From NCBI RefSeq assembly GCF_027594425.1, contig NZ_CP115159.1:310001-374000 (forward strand): a DNA stretch of 64,000 bases. The letters run 5' to 3'. Each line of letters begins with the position of its first letter. Within the stretch, counting starts at the first letter, position 1. The notes beneath the pieces were generated by a model. It saw only the letters and a program-made list of their open reading frames with translations, had not been told where the DNA came from and did not search any database. Shown piece after piece: positions 26,462 through 37,200 of this stretch. Both the position numbers and the translations under genes were made by a program. This stretch comes from Zunongwangia sp. HGR-M22 (lineage in GTDB: Bacteria; Bacteroidota; Bacteroidia; Flavobacteriales; Flavobacteriaceae).

Positions 26462-29287
26462 TTAATGCGCTTCTAGCCAATCTTGCCCCACTCCTAAATC
26501 AACATCTAAAGGAACTTCAAGTTGATAGGCATTTTCCATTTCAGATTTAATAAGCGTTTTTATTTTTTCCAATTCAGGTTTATAGACATCAAAAACCAAT
26601 TCATCATGTACTTGAAGAAGCATTTTTGTTTCAAATTTTTCTTCTTTTAGTTTTTTGTGAATATTGATCATTGCTATTTTGATAATATCAGCAGCACTTC
26701 CCTGGATAGGAGCGTTCACAGCATTACGTTCAGCAGCGCCTCTAACTACTGCATTTTGAGAGTTGATATCCTTTAAATATCTTCTTCTGCCTAATATTGT
26801 AGAAACATATCCATTTTCCCTGGCAAAAGCTACCTGATCTCCAATGTAATTGCTAAGTTTTGGGTAGGTTTTGTAGTAAGTGTCTATTAGGTCTTTAGAT
26901 TCGGCTCTGCTTAAACTTGTTTGATTGCTTAAACCAAAAGCAGAAACACCATATATAATCCCAAAATTTACGGTTTTTGCGTTACTACGTTGTTCTCGTG
27001 TAACTTCATCTAAGGGAACATTAAAAACCTGCGATGCAGTTGAAGCATGAATGTCTTCGCCATCTTTAAATGCTTTGATCATGGTTTCTTCTTCGCTAAG
27101 TGCAGCGATAATGCGTAGTTCAATTTGAGAATAATCGGCAGCTAATAATATATAATCTTCGTTTCTGGGAACAAAAGCTTTTCTAACCTGTCTACCGCGT
27201 TCGGTACGAATTGGGATATTTTGCAAATTAGGATTATTGGAGCTTAGTCTTCCGGTAGCTGCGATAGTTTGGACGTAATCGGTATGCACTCTGCCGGTTT
27301 TTTCAACCTGCCCAGGTAAAGCATCAACGTAAGTGTTTTGTAGTTTTACGAGTCCGCGGTAATCTAAAACATATTGAACAATATCGTGTTCTGCGGCTAA
27401 ATAAGAAAGAACATCTTCGCTGGTAGAATATTGCCCGGTTTTTGTTTTCTTCGGTTTCTTAACTAAAGCTAATTTTTCAAAAAGGATAATCCCTAATTGC
27501 TTGGGAGAACTTATTTTGAATTCTTCCCCTGCTTCTTCATAAATTTTAGTCTCTAATTCTTTAATATCATGATCTAAAGCTTCAGAAAGTGAGTTCAGAA
27601 AATCTAAATCTAGGTTTATTCCTTCAATTTCCATATCAGAAAGCACCTCGACTAGCGGCATTTCAATCTCGTCAAATAATTTGCGAGTATTCGCTTCAGC
27701 TAATTCTTTTTCAAAAAATTCTTTAAGCTGAAAGGTGATATCGGCATCTTCAGAAGCATATTCCGTTTGTTCAGCTAAAGGAACATCACGCATGCTTTTT
27801 TGATTTTTGCCTTTTTTTCCAATCAATTCTGAAATAGGTTGCGGAGTATAATTTAGATAGGTTTCGGCTAAAATATCCATATTATGGCGCATATCAGGAT
27901 TAATTAGGTAGTGGGCGATCATGGTGTCGAAAGTCTTTCCTTTAATCTTTATGCCATATTTATCTAGAACTTTGATATCATATTTTAGGTTTTGGCCTAT
28001 TTTTTCAATTTCAGGATCTTCAAAGAACGGGCGTAAAAGTTCAATAAGTTGTTGTGCTTTTTCGGTGTCTTCTTCAAACGGAAGATAATATCCTTTCCCG
28101 GCTTCCCAAGAAAACGCAATTCCTACTAGCTGTGCTTCAAGCGGATTAAGACTGGTAGTTTCAGTATCAAAACAAACCGATTTTTGCTTCATTAATTTCT
28201 GAAGAAACAATCGGATTGCCAAACCGGTGTCTACTTTTTGGTAAACGTGCGCTGTATCCTTTAGCGTTTTTCTGCTATTGCTATCCTCTATTTTTTCTGA
28301 ATTATCGCCTCCGAATAAAGAAAATTGTCCCGCACCTGCGACTTTAGCATTTTTCTTGGCTGATGGAGAATTAGTAACCTGAGTTTGGTTGCTTTCGGTT
28401 TCTCCGCTAAATAATTTTATAAACTGATCTTTAAGTCTTCTAAATTCCAGTTCGTCAAAAATTGACTGTACTTTTTCTGAATCTGGCATTGAAAGTTCGT
28501 AGTCTTCAGCATGAAATTTCACATCACAATCTATAATTATTCGGGCAAGTTTCTTTGATAAAATTCCTTGTTCAGCATTCGCTTCAACTTTCTCTTTCAT
28601 CTTGCCTTTTAGCTTATCGGTATTCGCTAAAAGTTCTTCCATAGAACCAAACTGTTTCAGGAATTTTTTAGCGGTTTTCTCACCAACACCAGGAAGACCA
28701 GGAATGTTATCTACAGCATCGCCCATCATTCCTAAAAAGTCGATTACCTGTTCTGGTCGCTCGACTTCAAATTTTTTCTGAACTTCTGGAATTCCCCAAA
28801 TTTCGATACCGTTGCCCATTCTAGCCGGGCGATACATGAAAATATTTTCTGAAACTAACTGTGCAAAATCCTTATCGGGAGTAACCATAAAAACCTGGTA
28901 ATCCTCTTTTTCGGCTTGTTTTGCCAAAGTACCTATAATATCATCGGCTTCGCATCCGGGAAGTTCTACAACGGGGATATGCATGGCTTTCAGAATATCC
29001 TGAATTATGGGAATAGCTTCTTGAATCGGCTCTGGTGTAGCATCTCTATTGGCTTTATAATCTGAAAAAAGTTCGGTTCTTAGTTCGCTTCCTTCTTTGT
29101 CGAAGCACACCGCCAGGTGGTCTGGTTTTTCTCTTCTTATAACATCAAAAAGAGAATTCATAAATCCCATTATTGCTGAAGTGTCGAATCCTTTAGAATT
29201 TATCCTGGGGTTTTTTATAAAAGCATAGTATCCGCGGAAGATTAATGCGTATGCATCTACTAAGAAAAGTCTTTTTTGAGCAGCCAT
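26462..29287 (-). CDS. polA: DNA polymerase I
   Basis: 941 residues with three domains: 5' nuclease (about 1-300; KANRDATPEPI, GCEADDIIGTLA, GDAVDNIPGLPGVGEKTA), 3'-5' exonuclease (about 340-530), which keeps its acidic residues (CFDTETTSLNP, YASEDADITFQL) and so should proofread, and polymerase (about 540-941), with DYSQIELRIIAA (motif A), RSNAKTVNFGIIYGVSAFGL (motif B) and QVHDELVFDV (motif C). It fills gaps in repair and removes Okazaki primers. Single gene; a terminator belonging to the upstream sugar-porter unit lies 61 bp before its start. Confidence 0.97.
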   Translation of the reverse strand: MAAQKRLFLVDAYALIFRGYYAFIKNPRINSKGFDTSAIMGFMNSLFDVIRREKPDHLAVCFDKEGSELRTELFSDYKANRDATPEPIQEAIPIIQDILKAMHIPVVELPGCEADDIIGTLAKQAEKEDYQVFMVTPDKDFAQLVSENIFMYRPARMGNGIEIWGIPEVQKKFEVERPEQVIDFLGMMGDAVDNIPGLPGVGEKTAKKFLKQFGSMEELLANTDKLKGKMKEKVEANAEQGILSKKLARIIIDCDVKFHAEDYELSMPDSEKVQSIFDELEFRRLKDQFIKLFSGETESNQTQVTNSPSAKKNAKVAGAGQFSLFGGDNSEKIEDSNSRKTLKDTAHVYQKVDTGLAIRLFLQKLMKQKSVCFDTETTSLNPLEAQLVGIAFSWEAGKGYYLPFEEDTEKAQQLIELLRPFFEDPEIEKIGQNLKYDIKVLDKYGIKIKGKTFDTMIAHYLINPDMRHNMDILAETYLNYTPQPISELIGKKGKNQKSMRDVPLAEQTEYASEDADITFQLKEFFEKELAEANTRKLFDEIEMPLVEVLSDMEIEGINLDLDFLNSLSEALDHDIKELETKIYEEAGEEFKISSPKQLGIILFEKLALVKKPKKTKTGQYSTSEDVLSYLAAEHDIVQYVLDYRGLVKLQNTYVDALPGQVEKTGRVHTDYVQTIAATGRLSSNNPNLQNIPIRTERGRQVRKAFVPRNEDYILLAADYSQIELRIIAALSEEETMIKAFKDGEDIHASTASQVFNVPLDEVTREQRSNAKTVNFGIIYGVSAFGLSNQTSLSRAESKDLIDTYYKTYPKLSNYIGDQVAFARENGYVSTILGRRRYLKDINSQNAVVRGAAERNAVNAPIQGSAADIIKIAMINIHKKLKEEKFETKMLLQVHDELVFDVYKPELEKIKTLIKSEMENAYQLEVPLDVDLGVGQDWLEAH

Positions 29288-29347
29288 ATTTACTGAAAAA
29301 TTTATCTGTATCTTCCCAAAACTACGAAGATAATATTATACAAAAAG

Positions 29348-29376
29348 AAAACCGTTCATTTTTATGAACGGTTTTT
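29348..29376 (-). terminator. Terminator of the glycosylasparaginase/sugar-porter operon
   Basis: Arms 29348-29359 and 29364-29375 (AAAACCGTTCAT/ATGAACGGTTTT) form a perfect 12-bp stem with a 4-nt loop, 26 bp past the porter stop on the minus strand. Confidence 0.88.
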
Positions 29377-29401
29377 ATATATGTTGTTGATCTTATTTGT
29401 C

Positions 29402-30718
29402 TTAAACTTCTACTTGTCTTTTGCGGTTTATAAAACCATAAAAGAAGATATAAGCATACGCAATCATTACTAAAAAGAAAGCGATACCAAATCCAAATCT
29501 ATCAGTCAAAAACCCGAAAGAAGGCGGTAATACTGCGCCACCAACGATCATGGTACATAAAACACCCGATCCTTGTGGTTTATCGTCTCCCAGGCCATCT
29601 AGTGCTAAACTAAATATTGTTGGGAACATGATAGAATTAAATAATCCTACAGATATTATCGTAACCATGGCAACTATACCAACAGAAAGGTTAGAAATAT
29701 TAATCATTAAAAAAGCACAAAGTGCGAATGCACATAAAACTAATGCTGGATTAAATTTCTTGGTTAGATACGACCCTATAAATCGGCCAATCATAGCGGC
29801 TGTCCAGTAGAATGTGACGAATACACCAACTACGGCCATATTGCTGGCCTCTTCTAGACCAGAATCTAATATCCATTGAGCGATATTACGTAAAAAAGGA
29901 GTGGATTTTATAATTTCAGATAACTCCAGATTTAAAAAGTAATTTACCATATAGCTTCCCAGAGCTACCTCGGCACCTACGTAGAAAAATATCCCGAAAG
30001 CTCCCATCACCAGATTTCTATTTTTTAGAACATTTCTGTAATCATTAGAAGCTGCTTTATCTCCTACTTTGGGTAGATTGACAAACGCAAAAACTAAAGC
30101 GATTACTGCTATAAAAATAGCAATGCCAACAAATGGTTTTTGTACAGCACCCGCTTCAGAAATATAATAAGCTTTTTGCTGAGTAGCAGATAATGCTTCA
30201 ATTTCGGCAGTGGTCATTACTTTATCTTTCAGAATAAATAATGCGCCAATTGCAGGAGCTATTGCAGTTCCTAAGGCATTAAATGCCTGGGAAAGATTCA
30301 ATCTACTTGACGCTGATTTTTCGGGACCCAAAATAGTTACGTATGGATTAGCTGCTACTTGAAGAATCGTAATTCCTCCTGCCAAAACAAAGTAACCTAC
30401 CATAAAGACCCAGAAAACTCTAAACGACGCTGCCGGCCAAAACAACAAACAACCAGCGGCCATAGTGCTTAGACCTAAGATTATTCCCTTTTTATAACCA
30501 ATTTTGGATAGAATATAACCTGCAGGGATAGAAAGCAAAAAGAAGGCTCCAAAAAAAGCAAACTGCACCATGCCTGCCTGAAAGTAGCTTAAAGTAAATA
30601 CTTCTTTTAATCTAGGAATTAAGGAGTCTACTAATACTGTAATAAATCCCCAAAGGAAAAATAAAATAGTTAAGAAAATAAATGCGGTACGATGCGACTT
30701 GTTTGTATTGTTACTCAT
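29402..30718 (-). CDS. Sugar MFS transporter, FucP/NagP type
   Basis: 438-residue major facilitator with about 12 membrane segments. The N-terminal FLWGFITVLVDSLIPRLKEVF and the long central loop are typical of the FucP/GluP/NagP group of proton-sugar symporters in Bacteroidota. ANPYVTILGPEKSASSRLNL, a block shared by that group, is present near residue 123. It begins 19 bp after the glycosylasparaginase stop and so is probably co-transcribed. I infer that it takes up a sugar released from glycoprotein N-glycans, perhaps GlcNAc or fucose. The exact sugar is not decidable here. Confidence 0.87.
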   Translation of the reverse strand: MSNNTNKSHRTAFIFLTILFFLWGFITVLVDSLIPRLKEVFTLSYFQAGMVQFAFFGAFFLLSIPAGYILSKIGYKKGIILGLSTMAAGCLLFWPAASFRVFWVFMVGYFVLAGGITILQVAANPYVTILGPEKSASSRLNLSQAFNALGTAIAPAIGALFILKDKVMTTAEIEALSATQQKAYYISEAGAVQKPFVGIAIFIAVIALVFAFVNLPKVGDKAASNDYRNVLKNRNLVMGAFGIFFYVGAEVALGSYMVNYFLNLELSEIIKSTPFLRNIAQWILDSGLEEASNMAVVGVFVTFYWTAAMIGRFIGSYLTKKFNPALVLCAFALCAFLMINISNLSVGIVAMVTIISVGLFNSIMFPTIFSLALDGLGDDKPQGSGVLCTMIVGGAVLPPSFGFLTDRFGFGIAFFLVMIAYAYIFFYGFINRKRQVEV

Positions 30719-30737
30719 AGTTAATTAAGACTTTCCT

Positions 30738-31712
30738 TTAAAGAAAGCTTTTACATTTTACATTTTCATTTTTATTGTCCTGATACTTGGCGTAAGAAAA
30801 ACCGTCGTGAATGGCATATCCGCCAACCTCTCCATTTTTGTTTATAGCAATAAAGCAAGCCTGGAAATCTTTATGATTGGCATTCTTTTTTACAATTCGC
30901 TCTACAGCTTCCTTACATGCTTGTTGTGGAGATCTACCGTTTCTCATTAACTCTACCACTAAAAAGCTACCTACGCTTTTCATGATAGCTTCTCCCATAC
31001 CGGTAGCAGCTGCGCCGCCAACTTCGTTATCTACAAATAAACCAGAGCCTATAATTGGGGAATCTCCAACACGGCCATTCATTTTATAAGCTAAGCCAGA
31101 AGTGGTGCATGCACCTGCGATATCACCATCTTTATCCATGCATAGCATGCCTATGGTATCGTGATTCTCGATGTTGATGATTGGTTTATACTCTTTTTCC
31201 TTAAGCCATTCTTTCCAGGCTTTTTCAGAATTTTTAGTTAGTAAGTTTTTCTTTTTAAATCCGTTTTGGATAGCAAACTGTAGAGCACCTTCTCCTGCTA
31301 GCATAACATGCGGAGTTTGTTCCATAACCTTTCTTGCTACAGAGACAGGGTGTTCAATATTTTTAAGATAAACCACAGATCCAGCATTTCCTTCTGGATC
31401 CATGATGCAGGCGTCTAAAGTTACATTTCCGTCACGGTCTGGAGCACCTCCATTGCCTACGGTTGTATTCTTTAAGTTAGCTTCTTCAACCATTACGCCT
31501 TGTTCTACAGCGTCAAGTGCAGATGTTCCTTTGTTTAAAAGTTCTCCGGCTTTTTTTGTTGCTTCATGGAAATTCCATGTTGCAATAGCAATGGGAAGAG
31601 ATGCTTCTCTTGATGTTTTGATTTCAGAAATATTCTGGGCGAAAATAGAAGGGGTGGCACTTATCGCAGCTCCCGTGATTCCTGCCTTTTTTATAAAATT
31701 TCTACGTTTCAT
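30738..31712 (-). CDS. N4-(beta-N-acetylglucosaminyl)-L-asparaginase
   Basis: Ntn-hydrolase of 324 residues that cleaves the GlcNAc-Asn link of N-glycoproteins after proteolysis. It is made as a precursor that cuts itself before the nucleophile, Thr186 in NHDTIGML, and that motif is intact. GNGGAPDRDGNVTLDA and GSGLFVDNEVGGAAATGMGE are family blocks. The N-terminus MKRRNFIKKAGITGAA looks like a twin-arginine signal followed by a hydrophobic stretch ending SIFAQ, placing the enzyme in the periplasm. The sugar porter gene follows in the same unit. Confidence 0.92.
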   Translation of the reverse strand: MKRRNFIKKAGITGAAISATPSIFAQNISEIKTSREASLPIAIATWNFHEATKKAGELLNKGTSALDAVEQGVMVEEANLKNTTVGNGGAPDRDGNVTLDACIMDPEGNAGSVVYLKNIEHPVSVARKVMEQTPHVMLAGEGALQFAIQNGFKKKNLLTKNSEKAWKEWLKEKEYKPIINIENHDTIGMLCMDKDGDIAGACTTSGLAYKMNGRVGDSPIIGSGLFVDNEVGGAAATGMGEAIMKSVGSFLVVELMRNGRSPQQACKEAVERIVKKNANHKDFQACFIAINKNGEVGGYAIHDGFSYAKYQDNKNENVKCKSFL

Positions 31713-31914
31713 AGTGCGTAGCTATAAGGTTTTAGCTGAGAATTAGGCTGGAAAGGTAGACTTTACGGGGTAAATTTACAATGTTAGCGCTGTTAATTTT
31801 AAGGAATTTTGATTTTAAGGCTAGTGTTTACAAGGCTTATTACGTTAAATTAATTTTAAAGAAGGATAATAAAGAATTGATTAAAAGTACCTTCGTTGAA
31901 AATCTCCTAGAATT

Positions 31915-33129
31915 ATGCGGTGGTTGCTATTTATTGCTTTCTATTTGCTTATTGATATTTATGCTTACCAAGCTTTAAGAAGTTTGAACCGTTCTTGGTG
32001 GGTTACTATAATATATATCCTTGTTAGTGTCGCTGTGATTGGTAATTTTATCTATCAATGGAAAAGTGCAGGCGGTGGTTTTTTTAGTGCAATTGGATTT
32101 GCTTTTGGGATCGTTCTTGCTTTTTTATTGGCTAAAATTGTTATCGTACTTTTTCTTTTTGGAGAGGATATTATTAGATTTTTTATTGGAGTTTTTAAAG
32201 CATTTTCTGGAAGTGGTTACAGCGCGCCCGGCAGGCGAAAATTTGTGAGTCAGCTCGCGCTTGGTCTAGCTGCGATTCCTTTTGTTTCTGTTTTGTATGG
32301 AATGTTTAAAGGGAAATACGATTTCAGAGTATTAAACTACACATTGCATTTTGAAGATCTTCCCGATGCTTTCGACGGTTACCGAATAGCCCAGATTAGT
32401 GATGTACATAGCGGTAGTTTTGATAATCATGAAAAGGTTTCCTATGGAATAGATTTACTTAATAAACAAAAAACCGATGTGGTCTTCTTTACGGGAGATT
32501 TAGTAAATAATATGGCTACTGAAATGAATGATTGGAAATCACTTTTCAGCACAATAAAAGCGAAAGATGGCGTTTACTCCATATTAGGAAATCATGATTA
32601 TGGCGATTATGTAGATTGGAGTAGTGCGGATGCAAAAGCGCAAAATCTTGAAAAATTAAAAGCTACGCATGCTGAAATGGGTTGGGATCTGCTACTTAAC
32701 GAACATCGATATTTAGAAAAAAACGGGGAGAAAATCGCCGTTGTAGGTGTGGAAAATTGGGGAGGTGGACATTTTAAAAAAGCCGGAGATTTAGATCTTG
32801 CGGGTAAAAATGTTGCTGATAAAGATTTCAAAATATTGCTTAGTCATGATCCTTCGCACTGGCAGGAAAAAGTGAAGAATCATAATAAATTTTATCACTT
32901 AACGCTAAGTGGTCATACCCATGGTATGCAATTTGGAATAGAGATTCCCGGTTTTATAAAGTGGAGCCCGGCGAAATATCGTTATAAAAACTGGGCGGGG
33001 ATATACCAAGAGAATCAGCGGTATATTAATGTGAATCGTGGATTTGGTTATTTGGCTTTTCCCGGTAGAGTAGGGATATGGCCAGAGATTAGTGTAATAG
33101 AATTACGAAAAGGAGAGGCGCCTTCATAA
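31915..33129 (+). CDS. Membrane-bound metallophosphoesterase
   Basis: 404 residues: four N-terminal membrane segments within about 1-125, then a calcineurin-like phosphoesterase domain. Metal motifs in order are ISDVHSGSFD, FTGDLVNN, GNHDYGDY, LLSHDP and SGHTHGMQFG. This resembles the YkuE-like group, some of which hydrolyse lipid phosphates such as UDP-diacylglucosamine; the substrate is not known. The start ATG 31915 opens directly on the first membrane helix. No close operon partner; the thioredoxin-like gene follows after 118 bp with its own -7 box. Confidence 0.87.
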   Translation: MRWLLFIAFYLLIDIYAYQALRSLNRSWWVTIIYILVSVAVIGNFIYQWKSAGGGFFSAIGFAFGIVLAFLLAKIVIVLFLFGEDIIRFFIGVFKAFSGSGYSAPGRRKFVSQLALGLAAIPFVSVLYGMFKGKYDFRVLNYTLHFEDLPDAFDGYRIAQISDVHSGSFDNHEKVSYGIDLLNKQKTDVVFFTGDLVNNMATEMNDWKSLFSTIKAKDGVYSILGNHDYGDYVDWSSADAKAQNLEKLKATHAEMGWDLLLNEHRYLEKNGEKIAVVGVENWGGGHFKKAGDLDLAGKNVADKDFKILLSHDPSHWQEKVKNHNKFYHLTLSGHTHGMQFGIEIPGFIKWSPAKYRYKNWAGIYQENQRYINVNRGFGYLAFPGRVGIWPEISVIELRKGEAPS

Positions 33130-33143
33130 TAAGGATTAATTAT

Positions 33144-33151
33144 TATATTTG
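33144..33151 (+). promoter_or_regulatory. -7 element of the thioredoxin-like gene
   Basis: TATATTTG, an exact TAnnTTTG, lies about 100 bp before ATG 33248. No TTG at the right distance. Confidence 0.4.
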
Positions 33152-33247
33152 GTTAGCGTCTGGGAGTAGTGTTTAAAGAAATCACCTTGAAATAAGGTGA
33201 ATGTTGAAAAAAATAATATCTCGGTTTATCGAGTAAAGCGCAATTTT

Positions 33248-33544
33248 ATGTCAAAATTTGGAGAACTAGTAGGGTCTAATATACCTGTACTTATCGATTT
33301 TTATACGGAATGGAATGAAGCTTCTGTAAATATGCATCCTATTTTGAGGGATGTTGCTTCCGCTGTTGGGGATAAAGCAAAAGTGATTAAGATCGATGTA
33401 GATAAAAATACACAATTGGCAGAGGCACTTCGTGTAAAAGGTCTGCCAACACTTATGATTTATAAAAATGGAGAAATGATGTGGCGAAAAAGTGGAGAAC
33501 AAAAGGCAGAGGCTATTCTTTCACGCTTAGAAGAATATTCTTAA
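33248..33544 (+). CDS. Thioredoxin-fold protein lacking the CxxC active site
   Basis: 98 residues with the thioredoxin layout: IPVLIDFYTEW before the active site, KVIKIDVDKNTQLAEAL, and GLPTLMIYKNG with the cis-proline. The WCGPC motif is replaced by WNEAS (Trp22 to Ser26), so both catalytic cysteines are gone and disulfide exchange is not expected. It may act as a chaperone or binding domain. The frame can be extended to a GTG at 33197, adding 17 untypical residues; ATG 33248 gives the usual length. The stop shares TTAA with that of the convergent deacetylase gene. Confidence 0.83.
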   Translation: MSKFGELVGSNIPVLIDFYTEWNEASVNMHPILRDVASAVGDKAKVIKIDVDKNTQLAEALRVKGLPTLMIYKNGEMMWRKSGEQKAEAILSRLEEYS

Positions 33545-34188
33545 TAGATCGCTTTAAATTTCCAGCCTTTTTTAGTGTATTCTTCCAATAGTCTTGGTAG
33601 TACGTATTTCAGGTTTTTTTCAGCTTTTAAACTGTCGTGAAATACAACTATGCTGCCTGGACGTATTAGTTTTTTTGCATTTTTAAGGCATTTTTCTTCA
33701 TCATATTTGGCATCAAAATCTCCCGTGATCACATCCCACATTACAATTTTGTAACCAAGTTTCGTAATTTCAGAAGCTTGTTTATTTTTAATCTTTCCGT
33801 AGGGAGGTCGAAACAATTTTTCTTCGGAAGGAAATAAATTGTGAAGCTGAGATTGTATAATTTGTTCTGCTTTTTTGAAATTCTCCAAATAATCTGAAGT
33901 GGATGTTTTCCAGCCATCCAAATGGTTAAATGTATGATTTCCTATGGTATGTCCCTTAGCTTCAATTTGGCGAAAAACTTCAGGATGTTTTCTAACATTG
34001 TCTCCTATACAGAAAAAAGTAGCCTTTGCGGCATACTTTTCAAGTTGTTCTAGTACCCACGGAGTAACTTCAGGAATAGGGCCGTCATCGAAACTTAGGT
34101 ATAGTGTTTTTTCCGAAGGAATTCTGGAAAGTCTTTTTGGATAAAGCTTTTTTAGAATCCAGGGATATTTAAGTATAAAACGATTCAT
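33541..34188 (-). CDS. Polysaccharide deacetylase family protein
   Basis: 215-residue NodB-domain carbohydrate esterase 4. SFDDGPIPE supplies the catalytic/metal aspartates (34 and 35), NHTFNHLDGW the metal histidines 85 and 89, and FRPPYGK plus FHDS the later motifs. It removes N-acetyl groups from GlcNAc-type polymers such as peptidoglycan. No signal peptide is obvious; a short basic N-terminus precedes the domain. It converges on the thioredoxin-like gene with a 4-bp overlap and lies downstream of a terminator. Confidence 0.9.
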   Translation of the reverse strand: MNRFILKYPWILKKLYPKRLSRIPSEKTLYLSFDDGPIPEVTPWVLEQLEKYAAKATFFCIGDNVRKHPEVFRQIEAKGHTIGNHTFNHLDGWKTSTSDYLENFKKAEQIIQSQLHNLFPSEEKLFRPPYGKIKNKQASEITKLGYKIVMWDVITGDFDAKYDEEKCLKNAKKLIRPGSIVVFHDSLKAEKNLKYVLPRLLEEYTKKGWKFKAIY

Positions 34189-34192
34189 AAAA

Positions 34193-34236
34193 AGAAGGTC
34201 TCAAAATATCGAATTTAGATATTTTAAGACCTTTTT
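34193..34236 (-). terminator. Terminator of the DUF2723 gene
   Basis: Arms AGGTCT (34196-34201) plus AAAATATC (34203-34210) pair with GATATTTT (34218-34225) plus AGACCT (34227-34232), with one mismatch and a 7-nt loop, and an A/T-rich flank. It lies 7 bp after the minus-strand stop at 34243. Confidence 0.75.
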
Positions 34237-34242
34237 ATTTGT

Positions 34243-37200
34243 TTATTCGACAGCATCAATCCGCAGGGAATCTTGTGCTGCTTGTCCCTGGTTAAGTTCC
34301 TGCTCTAATTCTTGCTCTAATTCTTGCTGGCGTAATTGATTTGCCGGAGATGCTTCAGGTTCGATACCTTCATCCTCAGCATAGAAATGCTGGAATTTCT
34401 TTAGGTAATTATTGAATTCTTCAGCTTTCTCTTTCATTATTTTTTCATCCTGATTTCTAACCAAAATGTCAACCAGACCGCGGTAACGTTCTACGTCTGT
34501 AAAAATATCTTCAGCATATCTTCGCTGTCTCTGGAAATCCCAGGTGCTGTACCAATCCAGATTTTGCTTATATTTTTCAGCAACTTTATTCCAAAGATCT
34601 CTTGCTTTTTCGTCTTCTCCAACTTTATAGTAGCCATTGATAAACGGTTCTAAAAGCGTATAATAACCGTAATAATCTACCGGCATATTTTCCATTCCTA
34701 AATCTAAAATTTCTTTTGCACGTTCCTGGTCGCCTTCGTTAAGAAGATTCTCTATTAGTCTTGCAAGATTGCTTCTATAGGTGATGGAGTTTTTACGTGT
34801 TTCTGGATCGTGGTAGATATTTGGATCTCCCATATTACCCCAATCCCAGTTTTTTACCAAGTTGTACATCTTATCGGTATTTACCCTTCCCATATCAAAT
34901 GGGTTTCTAGGATTAACCGGTGTTTTAATCGGTACAAGTTTGTAAGCTACTCCTTCTAGTTGAAGGTAGTCTTTCATCCATAAATAATCGTCATCGCCAT
35001 AACTTCCGCCTGTAAAATAGATTGGACGTTCCCAATTGTTGTTAGCAATAATGTCTAACATTAGCAATCTGTTTTTATAGATAAGGTTGGAGCCTATTTC
35101 TATATCTATATGATCAACAACCTGGTCGGCTTCGCTAGGATCTACGATTCCGCTATCAATAACAGTTTGTTTATTTACCGGAATTCTAACATGTTTAGAA
35201 GGGTAGGTGTTAAAAGTTTCGTTTTCAGAATATTCTAATTTGGTTCTGGCATCGTCGCTTTCAATGTAATTCATCCATTGTTTAATATTGAGCGTATCCT
35301 GAGTAATTTCTCTGCCGATCACAATATCATTTTGCCCAGAATAGAAATCATGTTCTAATTGCGAAGGTATCGGGTCGCTATCAAAAGCTTTTCGCTTCAT
35401 CTGGTCGATATACCAATCGGTCGCAAATAAACTTGTGTTTACAACTCTAACGTCCATCCTGTATCGCTCCACCTGCTGTGCATACCAAAGCGCAAAGGTG
35501 TCGTTATCACCAATGGTAAATATTATTCCGTTTTCGTCTACAGAATCCAGATACATTTTGGCCATCGCTAATGCCGAATATTTATCAGAACGATCGTGAT
35601 CATCCCAGTTTTGGGCTGCCATTATAACGGGTACAATCAACGAAGCAGAAATGACAATCGGAGCCACAATTTTTGGTGATAGATAATGCTTCAGTTTGTC
35701 ATAAATCGCATAAACCCCAAAACCTATCCACATCGCAAATACATAGAACGAACCTACTAATGCGTAATCTCTCTCTCGAGGTTCAAATGGTCTTTCATTC
35801 AGATAAATCTTAAGCGCTATACCTGTAAATAAGAAAAATACAAGTAATACCCAGAAGTTCTTTTTATCACGGTTTAAATGAAAAAAGAAACCAATAAAAC
35901 CAAGTAAAAATGGTAGAAAATAATAGGTATTTCTAGCCGGGTTGTCTTTAACATCATCAGGTAGATTATCCTGCGGCCCTAAGTGCCATTCGTCAATTGG
36001 TGTTATGCCACTTAGCCAATTTCCATGTAAATCAGTATATTTTCCCTGAATATCATCTTGTCTCCCAACAAAATTCCACATAAAATACCTCCAGTACATA
36101 TAACCAATTTGGTATTCTAGTAAATAGGAAATATTAGCTGAGGGTGTAGGTTTTCCAACATCAATGTAATCACTAAATTGTTGAAGAAATTTATGATAGT
36201 CTGAGTTATCTAACTCTCCACTAGAATAGCGTTGTTTAAACTGAGAGATAGCTTGCATCAAACGTTCTTCACCCTGGTATTCTGGTTTAACGGTAAATTT
36301 AAGTGCTCCCGTTAAATCCATATAATTTGAAGCATGCTCTGTACTCCACATTCTTGGAAGGAAAGTTTTATGATCATCATCCAGATTTTGCTTCGTATTT
36401 TTCCAGTTATTGGTAATCACATACTTGCCAAGCTCTTCGTTTTTCTCGTATTTAGGTTTTTTATCGCTGTATGGATTGTCTTCATCTAAACCAGAATACA
36501 TTTCAGACCATTGCGGGCCGTAAAATAAATGTGTTTCTCCGTATTGCTCTCTATTGTAGTAAGCAAGTAGTTCACGCGCATTATCAGGGCTGTTTTCATT
36601 AATAACAGTCGGTGCGTTAGAACGAATAGGTAGCATGATCCAACAAGAGAATCCTATTAAGATAAAGAGAATACAATGTAATAGTGTGTTTATTTCAGTT
36701 TTCTTGTTTCTTATACTCCAATTAATTCCGAAGTAAAAAGCAGCAATAACGACTAAGAAAGCTACGATTGTACCCGTATTAAAAGGCATCCCGAGTGAGT
36801 TTGTAAAGAAAACTTCGGAAGCTGAAAAGAATGTTAAGGTGTAAGGTAGTAATAATTTAAATATGAATAGTAATACTGCTACTACTACGACATTGGCAAT
36901 GATGAAATTCTTTACGGTTACCTTTGGATAATTTTTAAAGAAATATAGAAAACCAATCGCTGGGATCGTTAAAAGTCCCATAAAGTGAATCCCGAATGTT
37001 AGTCCTGTAACTAAAGATATTAAAATTAGCCATTTGTTTCCGCGAGATTCAAACATATCCCGTTCCCAAAGTAATCCAAGATAAAACATAAGGGACATAA
37101 GACATGCCGCACCAGCGTAAACTTCAGCTTCTACAGCACTAAACCAAAAACTATCGGTAAAAGTGAAGGCTAAAGAGCCAACGGCTGCACTCCCAAGAAC

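Noticed and set aside
31781-31978. 65-codon plus-strand frame overlapping the start of the metallophosphoesterase gene
   Set aside because: It overlaps the phosphoesterase start in another frame, has no recognisable domain, and its C-terminal half is a frame-shifted copy of the hydrophobic N-terminus of that gene.
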